Origin: Ramlibacter aurantiacus
GTDB taxonomy: Bacteria > Pseudomonadota > Gammaproteobacteria > Burkholderiales > Burkholderiaceae_C
Length of the DNA: 64,000 bases
Direction: 5' to 3'
Assembly: GCF_016722895.1 (NCBI RefSeq)
Contig: NZ_JAEQNA010000008.1
Location: 186,001-250,000 of the forward strand
Made by a program: the position numbers and the translations under genes. The notes beneath the pieces were generated by a model. It saw only the letters and a program-made list of their open reading frames with translations, made no database searches and was not told the origin of the DNA. This document shows, one piece after another, positions 18,531 to 25,309 of this stretch (position 1 is the stretch's first letter; each line of letters starts with the position of its first letter).

Positions 18531-19128
18531 CGTGCTTGGGCCCGGACGGCAAGCCGATCGAGTGCCTGATCCAGGTTGCGGGCCTCGCCGCGGGTGCCGA
18601 TCGCAAGCAACGACAGCAGACGTGCGTCGCGCGCAGCGTCGGATCGCTCGCAGGCGGCAAGGAAGCCGCGGAATTGCCCAAGCGTGTAGCCGAGGATGTC
18701 CGGCAGCCCATGGCCGTGGTCGATCAGGCGTTGGACGGCGTCGAACCAGTGGCCGCCTCTGGTGTCGGCGCGAGCTGCTTGGCCTGCGCGAACAGGCCGT
18801 CCAGCCGCGGGAGCACCGTCCGGGTAAAAAAATCCGCATTCACCTCGATCACTTTGGCCGCCAGCAGGATGGCTTCGTCGGCGGCGAGTTCATCGACCCA
18901 AGCTCGTGGCCTGCCCGCCGCAATGCCGATCGCCGTCAGGAGATCCTCGCCGTGATCACCGAACAGCAGCAGCCAGTCGATCTCGCCGCGCGTCAGGTGC
19001 GCCATCGCTGGCGACACGGCGCGCAGGAAGGCGGGCATCTGGCCGACCTTCAGGGGCTTGATGGACAAGGCTTCGCCGCCGAGCGTCAACTCGACGCCCT
19101 GCGGAATCAGCGTCTCCAGATCACTCAT
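18527..19128 (-). CDS. Tail assembly chaperone extended product (G-T type) made by -1 frameshift
   Basis: A fusion reading frame analogous to lambda gpGT. The upstream 134-aa chaperone (18724..19128) carries T-TTT-TTT in phase (codons GAT TTT TTT ACC, slip at 18826-18832). After a -1 shift the frame stays open to a TGA at 18527-18529 and encodes a plausible domain HWFDAVQRLIDHGHGLPDIL ... QFRGFLAACERSDAARDARL that has no good start codon of its own. A 6-bp GC hairpin (18781-18798) lies 27 nt downstream of the slip site. Tape measure folding chaperones of long-tailed phages are commonly made in this way. Frameshifting itself is inferred. Confidence 0.78.
18724..19128 (-). CDS. Tail assembly chaperone (G-like), short product
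   Basis: 134-aa protein starting MSDLETLIPQGVELTLGGEA at 19128, located between tail tube and tape measure genes as expected for lambda gpG-like chaperones. The frame contains EIDWLLLFGDHGEDLLTAIG and ends with GSTPSNA at 18724. It is the unshifted product of the slippery site at 18826-18832; most ribosomes should make this form. Confidence 0.8.
   Translation of the reverse strand: MSDLETLIPQGVELTLGGEALSIKPLKVGQMPAFLRAVSPAMAHLTRGEIDWLLLFGDHGEDLLTAIGIAAGRPRAWVDELAADEAILLAAKVIEVNADFFTRTVLPRLDGLFAQAKQLAPTPEAATGSTPSNA
18826..18832 (-). other. Slippery heptamer T-TTT-TTT for -1 frameshift
   Basis: On the minus strand the chaperone codons read GAT TTT TTT ACC, so the heptamer T TTT TTT is in the canonical X-XXY-YYZ phase. 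The -1 frame entered there runs without a stop to 18527. No other seven-base homopolymer was noticed in the late operon. Confidence 0.75.
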
Positions 19129-19142
19129 CCCTCGCCCCCACG

Positions 19143-19916
19143 TCACAGTTGAACGATGCGGCCGAACTGGCCCAGCACCGCGTCGAAAGGCTTGCTGGCA
19201 TCGGCCAGGAGCGAGCCTTCCATTTCGAACTTGTTGTACTCGTCCGAGATGAAGGAGATCTCCTTGAGCGGATCGAACGCCACGCGGTACAGCTCCACCA
19301 GCACCTTGGCGTTGCCCTGGGCGGTGTTCAGGCCCTCCAGGCGCAGGTAGCGCTCGGGAAGCGGCTGCGTGAAGATGCCGATCTCGGTGGCGGCGCCATA
19401 GCCGTAGCTGGCCTTGAATGGCAGCACGTAAGGCACCACCGGCTCGCCGCCATCGTCCAGTCGCAGGAACTGCAGCGCGCCAAAGTCGAGGTCCGCGGTG
19501 TAGTCGACACCGGCCACCAGGGTGGCGGGCGTGGCGCTGCTGTCCTTGACGACCAGGCTCGAGACCTTCGGGTGGGCGAAGAAGTAACGGTCGCCCACCA
19601 CCGGCGTGGCGCCGCCCACCGGCTCGTCGGTTACGGTGCCCGGAACGGCGGTGACGTGGTTGCCGTAGAGAGCCAGCGCTAGGTTCTCCTTTGTGAACTC
19701 CTCCAGTGTGAGGTTCACGGTCGCGGATTTCTGCTTGACCATCCGGTGATCCAGCGTGCGCTGGCCGGTCTGGCTCTCGTAGTGCTCCAGCACGTCGGTC
19801 TTCAAAGCGAGCTTGAGCTCGGCCACGTTGCCGGGCGAGCGCACCTCGATCGGCGCTCCGGCGGTATCGCGTTTGCCGAGAAAGACGCGGCCCTGGAAAC
19901 TGGCATAGGTGCTCAT
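19143..19916 (-). CDS. Major tail tube protein
   Basis: 257-aa virion protein starting MSTYASFQGRVFLGKRD. Its beta-rich sequence (SATVNLTLEEFTKENLALALYG; YRVAFDPLKEISFISDEYNKFE) matches the pattern of phage tail tube proteins. It is placed directly before the tail chaperone, the usual order in siphophages. It should polymerise around the tape measure protein to form the tail. Confidence 0.8.
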   Translation of the reverse strand: MSTYASFQGRVFLGKRDTAGAPIEVRSPGNVAELKLALKTDVLEHYESQTGQRTLDHRMVKQKSATVNLTLEEFTKENLALALYGNHVTAVPGTVTDEPVGGATPVVGDRYFFAHPKVSSLVVKDSSATPATLVAGVDYTADLDFGALQFLRLDDGGEPVVPYVLPFKASYGYGAATEIGIFTQPLPERYLRLEGLNTAQGNAKVLVELYRVAFDPLKEISFISDEYNKFEMEGSLLADASKPFDAVLGQFGRIVQL

Positions 19917-20110
19917 GGATTGGGTTCCTTAGGTTGGATCTGCGCCACGCGATGCGGCGGGGTTCCTGATCGGGTGGGTGGCAGCGCATGGGCGCTGCCG
20001 ATGGACACCAGCCATCTCGCGAGGTCGGCATCGACTTCGATGCGCTCGCCAGGCCGGCGCAGCCGGCCCGCGTGGGTGTGCGGCCGGGTGAGCAGGAGGT
20101 GTGTTTTCAC
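19913..20110 (-). CDS. Small phage protein (DUF7210-like)
   Basis: 65-aa protein with TRPHTHAGRLRRPGERIEVD and ARWLVSIGSAHAL. This short THAG...PGE.IEVD...ARWL pattern is found in small proteins encoded beside tail tube genes of many proteobacterial prophages. The function is unknown. It overlaps the tail tube gene by 4 bp. Confidence 0.65.
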   Translation of the reverse strand: MKTHLLLTRPHTHAGRLRRPGERIEVDADLARWLVSIGSAHALPPTRSGTPPHRVAQIQPKEPNP

Positions 20111-20113
20111 GGG

Positions 20114-20560
20114 TCAGCCTGGCGCAGCGAGGTCGGCAGCGAGGGTGCGGTAGGTGATGCAGTAGCGCGCCGGGATCGCGGCGGCGATGGCATCGGCGTC
20201 CTCCACGTCCCACTCGCACTCGACTTCCTTGATCCCGAGCGCCAGACCACCGAGGTTCACGTCGGCCATCAGCGCCGCGTGCGCGGATGTGAGTAGCTGG
20301 TCGGCTTCGGTCTCCGGGGCCGCTGGAGCGATGGCGCGGGCCAGTGCGGTGATGCGCAGCGTCAGTTCGCGCGTGACCCGTCCATTGGCGCGCTCGGTGA
20401 TTGCTTCTGACTCTGGGAACACTACCAGCGCCGGGCACTGCTCACGGCTGATCGCCACCGTGGGCGAGCGGTGCAGCGTGGCGCCCATGCCCTCGGCGCT
20501 CGGGCGCAGCGCCGCCACCACCGCCAGCAGGATCTGCTCGCGAACTGAGTTGCCGGCCAT
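20114..20560 (-). CDS. Tail completion / terminator-like protein
   Basis: 148-aa protein starting MAGNSVREQILLAVVAALRP. The alternating helix-strand pattern (PALVVFPESEAITERANGRV; TRELTLRITALARAI; EVECEWDVEDADA) and the position two genes before the tail tube match minor tail proteins of the gpU/gpZ type that close the tail top. Family assignment is by position and pattern. Confidence 0.65.
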   Translation of the reverse strand: MAGNSVREQILLAVVAALRPSAEGMGATLHRSPTVAISREQCPALVVFPESEAITERANGRVTRELTLRITALARAIAPAAPETEADQLLTSAHAALMADVNLGGLALGIKEVECEWDVEDADAIAAAIPARYCITYRTLAADLAAPG

Positions 20561-20563
20561 GAG

Positions 20564-20866
20564 TTACAGGCGGGTGAGCTTGGCGCGCATCTCCGAGCCG
20601 TCGCCAATCGCCCGGATCTCGCGCACCTGGAACGTCACGCCGTCGATCTCCACATTCTCGCGCACCGACAGCACCCTGAAGCCGGTGTCTGGATAGGACA
20701 TCACGTACTCTGTGCTGGCGGTCAGGCCGTCGAAGGCCGTGCCGTCCGCCGCGCCGAAGCCCACCAGCTGGCTCTGCGCTGGCGCTCCGCTCGATGGGCG
20801 CCAGGTGCACTGCTTCAGGAATCCCGCGTTTGCGGCGGCCTCGTAGAACTGGTCCAAGAAGCCCAT
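20564..20866 (-). CDS. Head-tail joining protein (gpFII-like)
   Basis: 100-aa protein starting MGFLDQFYEAAANAGFLKQC. It is a compact beta protein (VGFGAADGTAFDGLTASTEYV; VEIDGVTFQVREIRAIGDG). In lambda-like phages a protein of this size and place, after the capsid gene, joins head to tail (gpFII). The order capsid, this gene, tail completion, tail tube supports that role. Confidence 0.65.
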   Translation of the reverse strand: MGFLDQFYEAAANAGFLKQCTWRPSSGAPAQSQLVGFGAADGTAFDGLTASTEYVMSYPDTGFRVLSVRENVEIDGVTFQVREIRAIGDGSEMRAKLTRL

Positions 20867-20869
20867 GAC

Positions 20870-21880
20870 TCAACTCACGGTGAGCTTGACCAGGACGCCG
20901 GGACGGTGGCACATCGGCAGCGGATTGCTCTGGGTATGCAACTCCGTTCCGCGCTCGAACTTGCGTGGCGCCTGTTTGGCATAAAGGGGCTGCCCGAGCG
21001 TATTGACGGTCTCATTGAAATCTGCGGGCGCGAAATAGCTGGCGAAAGTGTCGATCGTTCCCAGCGGGAAGGCGTGGGCCTCACCTGGGGCGATGAAGCG
21101 CTGCACATCGCCGTTCAGATTGGTAGCCTGCCCGCGGTACTCCTCGAACACAATCCCGCCGAACGCGAAGCCGGTGCGCACATCGTCGCGAAGCATGGCG
21201 CCCTGCGCATAGTTCTCGTAGGCCTTTTCGACTTTGGCGTGCCCGACGAGCTTGGCGAAGAAGTCGGGCGAGCACAGACACCGCACGCCGGTCATGAACT
21301 CGCCGCGAAGGTTTTCTTCAATATGGGCCGTCACCTCGGTGCACTTGCTGCGCACGTTCGTGCTCTCGGTAGTCAACTGGAAGTTCACCACCCCCGGCGT
21401 GATGTTGAAGACCGAGTACAGGTTGTGCAGCACCGATCCATCAGCATCCAGGATCACGCCCTTCAAGGCGCCCATGCGCAGGTGCTCCAGCGTGATCGCG
21501 TGCTTGTTTCGCATCGACTCCAGGTGCATTGCCATCACGCTGGCAACGGTTTCCATCTCGCTTTCCGAGCCGAACGACCGCACGCCCTGCACCTCCTCAG
21601 GCAACACCACGTCTTCCAGCGGCACATGAGGAATCACGAACGAGTGCAGCTTGCGCTTGTCTCGGGCGTTGACCGTGGAGGGGCTCCCCACGGGGAGGGT
21701 GGGCAGCAAGTTCAGAGTGCCGTTGCGCTCCTCGATCACCACCGAGCGAGTTCGCACCGGACGGGCCGGAAACAGGTTCAGTGCCTCCAGGCGCCCATAC
21801 CGGTTGGGCAGCAGATTGATGGCCGCCGTGAGGGAGGCCATCCCGAAGGCGGGATTGTCGAACGGGTTGTTGAACGCCAT
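20870..21880 (-). CDS. Major capsid protein (lambda gpE family)
   Basis: 336-aa virion shell protein. Family-typical segments are MASLTAAINLLPNRYGRL near the N-terminus, RTRSVVIEERNGTLNLLP, and a C-terminal QSNPLPMCHRPGVLVKLTVS. Its neighbours are protein D upstream and the head-tail connectors downstream, the lambda order. Length is close to lambda gpE (341 aa), suggesting it is intact. Confidence 0.92.
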   Translation of the reverse strand: MAFNNPFDNPAFGMASLTAAINLLPNRYGRLEALNLFPARPVRTRSVVIEERNGTLNLLPTLPVGSPSTVNARDKRKLHSFVIPHVPLEDVVLPEEVQGVRSFGSESEMETVASVMAMHLESMRNKHAITLEHLRMGALKGVILDADGSVLHNLYSVFNITPGVVNFQLTTESTNVRSKCTEVTAHIEENLRGEFMTGVRCLCSPDFFAKLVGHAKVEKAYENYAQGAMLRDDVRTGFAFGGIVFEEYRGQATNLNGDVQRFIAPGEAHAFPLGTIDTFASYFAPADFNETVNTLGQPLYAKQAPRKFERGTELHTQSNPLPMCHRPGVLVKLTVS

Positions 21881-21908
21881 AGAGTTTCTTCCTCGTGTGA
21901 TCGGTGGG

Positions 21909-22286
21909 TCAGGCGCCGACGCGCACCAGGATGCCCAGGGACTTGAGCTGCGCGATGGCTGTTAGCCGCTCGGCCTGCGCGATGCCAGCGGGCCAGCTCA
22001 GGGCGTGGTCGGCGACGATCGCGTGGCGCGCGATGATGAGACCGTCGGTGCGGTCTGCCAGATCGGCTTCGACCGGCTGCATCAGCACGCCGGCAGCGTA
22101 TTGGCTGCCGTCGGTGGCGGACGGGTCGATTTGCTTGAGCTTTCCGGTGGCGGTGACCATGCCGAGCACGGCACCCAATGGCAGCGTCTGGCCGGCAGCG
22201 ATGGTGACCTGGTCGCGCGAATACAGGTTGGGCGCCTCGTACTTGAGGAGGTCGCCCAGGTTCAGGGCTTCGTTGATGACGGGCAT
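21909..22286 (-). CDS. Capsid decoration protein (gpD family)
   Basis: 125-aa head-stabilising protein. It has the gpD-like pattern TIAAGQTLPLGAVLGMVTATGKLKQ, then YAAGVLMQPVEADLADRTDG and ARHAIVADHALSW. It binds the expanded capsid at threefold sites in lambda. It sits between protease/scaffold and capsid genes as in lambda. Confidence 0.85.
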   Translation of the reverse strand: MPVINEALNLGDLLKYEAPNLYSRDQVTIAAGQTLPLGAVLGMVTATGKLKQIDPSATDGSQYAAGVLMQPVEADLADRTDGLIIARHAIVADHALSWPAGIAQAERLTAIAQLKSLGILVRVGA

Positions 22287-22298
22287 GACAGGCTCCGC

Positions 22299-22685
22299 TT
22301 AGGTGTTGGAGGCGCCCAGGCGGCTCTTCACGGCCTGGATCAGGGGGTTGTTGGGGGAGGCAGGGTTGGCCGCAGCCAGAGAGCTCTTGGCCGGCGCGTT
22401 CGGATCGATGCGGCTCACGATCTCCGGCGAGCTGTCGGCTTGGGCCGCGAGCAAGTGACTGCGCACCTTTGCCGGCGGCATCTTGGCTTCCAGGAAGCCT
22501 GCGACCAGATCGGAGCGGCCGGCGAGTGCGCAGGTCTGGGCGATTTCGACCGCATCGGCGACGCTGAAGGTTTCTGCCGCAGCGGTGGTGGTTGAGCTGG
22601 CATGGGCCGGCGTCGGTTGGAACTGACCGGGGGCTGCGTCCGCAACAAGCGGCGCCGGTGCGCCGGCCTCGGCGTGAGCATTCAT
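22299..22685 (-). CDS. Nested scaffold protein (Nu3-like) by internal start
   Basis: In-frame ATG at 22685 inside the protease gene, preceded by AAGGA 7 nt upstream, gives a 128-aa Ala/Pro-rich product beginning MNAHAEAGAPAPLVADAAP. Lambda makes its scaffold Nu3 from the C-terminal part of gene C in this manner. Internal initiation is inferred from the ribosome binding site and the family parallel. Confidence 0.55.
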   Translation of the reverse strand: MNAHAEAGAPAPLVADAAPGQFQPTPAHASSTTTAAAETFSVADAVEIAQTCALAGRSDLVAGFLEAKMPPAKVRSHLLAAQADSSPEIVSRIDPNAPAKSSLAAANPASPNNPLIQAVKSRLGASNT

Positions 22686-23582
22686 GGGGTGGTCCTTCTG
22701 GAGCGTGAGTGAAGTGCCCGAGCCACTGGCAAGCAGGATCGGGCGCGAGGAAATGGATGCGTGCAGCCGCGCCAGCGCTTCGTCGAAGCTGCCCACCGCG
22801 TCGGCCAGACCCGCGGACACAGCGTCCTGGGCGAAGTAGAGGCCGGCCTGGGTCGCGACCACAGCATCGGCGCGCAGGCCGCGGTGCCTGGCCACGGTCT
22901 CAACGAAGAGGCCATAGACCCGGTCTACCTCGGCCTGCAAGAAGGCCTGGGCTTCGCCGGTGATCGGCTGGTGCGGGTTCAGGTCGTTCTTGCGATCGCC
23001 GGCAAAGACCGCCGTGTAGCGGACCCCGTCCTGCGCATCCTTCGCCGACTGGTCGATGTGCATCGCGATCACGCCGATGGAGCCGACGCCGCCGGTGCGC
23101 GAGACGAACATGCGGGAGGCGCCGGAGGCCAGCGCATACGCTGCCGAGAACGCCATGTCGTTGGCCACGGCCCAGACCGGCTTCTGGCCAGCGGCCGATC
23201 GGATGCGATCGGCCAGGTCGAACACGCCGCCGGACTCCCCGCCCGGGCTGTCGATGTCCAGCAGGATCGCGGCAGCGTTGGGGTTGGCCAGCGCCGCGTC
23301 CAGCTGGCTCGCGATTGCGGCATAGCTGGCCAGCCCCGATTCGGCTTCCAGGCCGACGGTCCGGCGCACGAGCGTCCCGTGAATCGGGATGACGGCGATC
23401 TTGTCGTTGGCGCTCGCGGTGCTGGCGGAAGGCCGTTGCGGTGGCGCGAAAGCGCCTGGCGCGGCCATATCTGTGACGCCCACCCGCGGCCCCAGCACGG
23501 ACAGGATGACATCGAGTTTTGGGCGATGGATCAGAAGCGGCGCACCGAACAGGCGCGCCGCCACGTGCGGCAACAGGGTCAT
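22299..23582 (-). CDS. Head maturation protease (S49, gpC-like) with C-terminal scaffold
   Basis: 427-aa protein with a SppA/S49-type protease domain in residues 60-270: IAVIPIHGTLVRR, LLDIDSPGGESGGVFDLADR and the nucleophile region MAFSAAYALASGA, then TGGVGSIGVIAMH with the likely lysine further on (KDAQDGVRYTAV). The C-terminal 128 residues form an Ala/Pro-rich scaffold that also has its own start (nested feature at 22299..22685). The lambda gpC/Nu3 pair is organised in the same way. The protease should process portal and scaffold during prohead maturation. Confidence 0.88.
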   Translation of the reverse strand: MTLLPHVAARLFGAPLLIHRPKLDVILSVLGPRVGVTDMAAPGAFAPPQRPSASTASANDKIAVIPIHGTLVRRTVGLEAESGLASYAAIASQLDAALANPNAAAILLDIDSPGGESGGVFDLADRIRSAAGQKPVWAVANDMAFSAAYALASGASRMFVSRTGGVGSIGVIAMHIDQSAKDAQDGVRYTAVFAGDRKNDLNPHQPITGEAQAFLQAEVDRVYGLFVETVARHRGLRADAVVATQAGLYFAQDAVSAGLADAVGSFDEALARLHASISSRPILLASGSGTSLTLQKDHPMNAHAEAGAPAPLVADAAPGQFQPTPAHASSTTTAAAETFSVADAVEIAQTCALAGRSDLVAGFLEAKMPPAKVRSHLLAAQADSSPEIVSRIDPNAPAKSSLAAANPASPNNPLIQAVKSRLGASNT

Positions 23583-23590
23583 GGTTTCTT

Positions 23591-25087
23591 TCAGGCGGTC
23601 GAATCGAGCTCGCCGGGATTTGCAGTTGGTTCGGAGCTGTCGCCGGATCTGGAGGTGCGGCGCGGATCGGAGTCAAAAATCAGGCCCAACGCATCGGCGC
23701 GGGCGTTGTCGGCGGCGATCTCGCGGTCGACGTCCTCGGCGTCGTAGCCGTTGGCGGAAATCGCTTCCGAGCGACTCATCACGCCGGCGCGGATCGCCGT
23801 CAGCATGGCCTTGAACTCCTTTTGCGGATCGACCCACTGCCAGCCCTGGGGAATCCACTTCACCTGGAGGTACTGCCGGCGGCGCGCGGCACTGCCACGC
23901 GCGAACCCGGGCGCCTCGATCGCGCCGGCGAGCACCGCCTGCTTCATCCAGGCGGCCCAGACCGGCCGGCACAGCTGATGGACCAGCACCGAGTGCTGGA
24001 TCACTTCGCAGCGGCGCCGGAACTCCAGGAGGCCGGCGCGGATCGACGAGTAGTTCACGCCCGTCAGATCGCCCGTGAGTTGCTCGTAGGTGATGCCGAG
24101 CGCCGCGGCCACGGCCCGGAACTGCGTGCGCAGGAATTCGGCGTAGGAGCCGCCCACGTCGGCCGGGTCGGAGAACTTGATGTCTTCGCCCGGCTCCAGG
24201 ATCTGCATAGTCCCGGGCTCCAGGCCCGCGAGCGCTGCGCCAGTGGCGTCGGCCGCGCCCTCCCCCATCAGGTTGTCCTCCGGGTTCTGGCGGGTGACGA
24301 AGCCGGCGAACATGGCGGCGGTTTTCTTGCGCACCAGTTCGGCGTCGTCGTATTGGTCCAACTCGTTGAGCTTGACCAGCGCTCGGGACAGCCAGGGCTC
24401 GCCGCGGATCTGGCCGGGACGCAGCACCCGGTAGAGGTGAATGATCTCCCGGGCGTCGACCCGCACCGTCTCCAAACCACCCTGGCCGGACATCGGCGCC
24501 AGGCGACCATCGTCTGGGTGCGACCGGTACAGGTGGTAGGCCACACGGCGGCCGAGCGCGTCAAACTCTATGCCGGAGCGCACGGCATTGCCGGACTCCA
24601 GATCGGTGTTCAGGTGCATCGGCAGGTGCTCGGGCTCGAGCACCTGCAACTGCAATGGGACCACCAGGCCATCCTCCGGCCGGCGCGGCCGCAGCCGGAT
24701 CAGGCACTCACCGCCTTCGAGCATCGCCCGGCAGGCGAGCGCCTGCAGGCCATAGAAGTCGGTCTGGCCGGCTGCATCGGCTTCTTCCGTCCAGTCGCGC
24801 CACAGCGCCTGGACCTCAGTCTTGAAGCGTTCGTCGCTGGACAGGCTTTGCGGTTTGATGCCGGTGCCCACCGCGTTGGCGACGAAGGCTTCGATGCCGG
24901 CCTGTGCCCACGCGTTGCGTCGCACCAGGTCCCGGCTCTTGCTGCGCAGCTCCGTGTTGGTCGCCAGCAGCGCGGCCACCGCGCCGGGATTGCCGGGCGT
25001 CCAGGCGAGCGAGCGGCGACCGCGGCCAGCCGCCTCATGGACCAGAGGCTGCCCAAACAGGCTGCGCAGTTTGGAGGTCCAGGACAT
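23591..25087 (-). CDS. Portal protein (lambda gpB family)
   Basis: 498-aa dodecameric portal through which DNA is packaged. Recognisable parts are LVRRNAWAQAGIEAFVANAVGTGI, DAREIIHLYRVLRPGQIRGEPW and LGITYEQLTGDLTGVNYSSI, all typical of gpB-like portals. The gene lies between gpW and protease genes and its stop is 8 bp before the protease start. It appears full length. Confidence 0.93.
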   Translation of the reverse strand: MSWTSKLRSLFGQPLVHEAAGRGRRSLAWTPGNPGAVAALLATNTELRSKSRDLVRRNAWAQAGIEAFVANAVGTGIKPQSLSSDERFKTEVQALWRDWTEEADAAGQTDFYGLQALACRAMLEGGECLIRLRPRRPEDGLVVPLQLQVLEPEHLPMHLNTDLESGNAVRSGIEFDALGRRVAYHLYRSHPDDGRLAPMSGQGGLETVRVDAREIIHLYRVLRPGQIRGEPWLSRALVKLNELDQYDDAELVRKKTAAMFAGFVTRQNPEDNLMGEGAADATGAALAGLEPGTMQILEPGEDIKFSDPADVGGSYAEFLRTQFRAVAAALGITYEQLTGDLTGVNYSSIRAGLLEFRRRCEVIQHSVLVHQLCRPVWAAWMKQAVLAGAIEAPGFARGSAARRRQYLQVKWIPQGWQWVDPQKEFKAMLTAIRAGVMSRSEAISANGYDAEDVDREIAADNARADALGLIFDSDPRRTSRSGDSSEPTANPGELDSTA

Positions 25088-25293
25088 TAGAACCCTTTGG
25101 AGGTTGTCAGCCGGATCTGGCGCTTAGGAATCGCGCCCGTCTGGCGGGCGAGTTCGGCTTCGACCGTTCGGATGGCAGACTGCAGCTCGTCGACGGAGCG
25201 GTACTCCACCGTCTTGTCCCCAAAGCTCACGCGCCGCTCGCCAGTGGCCAGTGCGCGCTTGAGCGCATCGAGCTGCGCGGTGGTGTAGGGCAT
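25087..25293 (-). CDS. Head-tail joining protein gpW
   Basis: 68-aa protein that fits the gpW family: MPYTTAQLDALKRALATGER at the N-terminus, then VEYRSVDELQSAIRTVEAEL. gpW closes the head after packaging. It lies between terminase large subunit and portal as in lambda and overlaps the portal start codon. Confidence 0.88.
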   Translation of the reverse strand: MPYTTAQLDALKRALATGERRVSFGDKTVEYRSVDELQSAIRTVEAELARQTGAIPKRQIRLTTSKGF

Positions 25294-25309
25294 CTCGTGT
25301 CCTGTTCTT

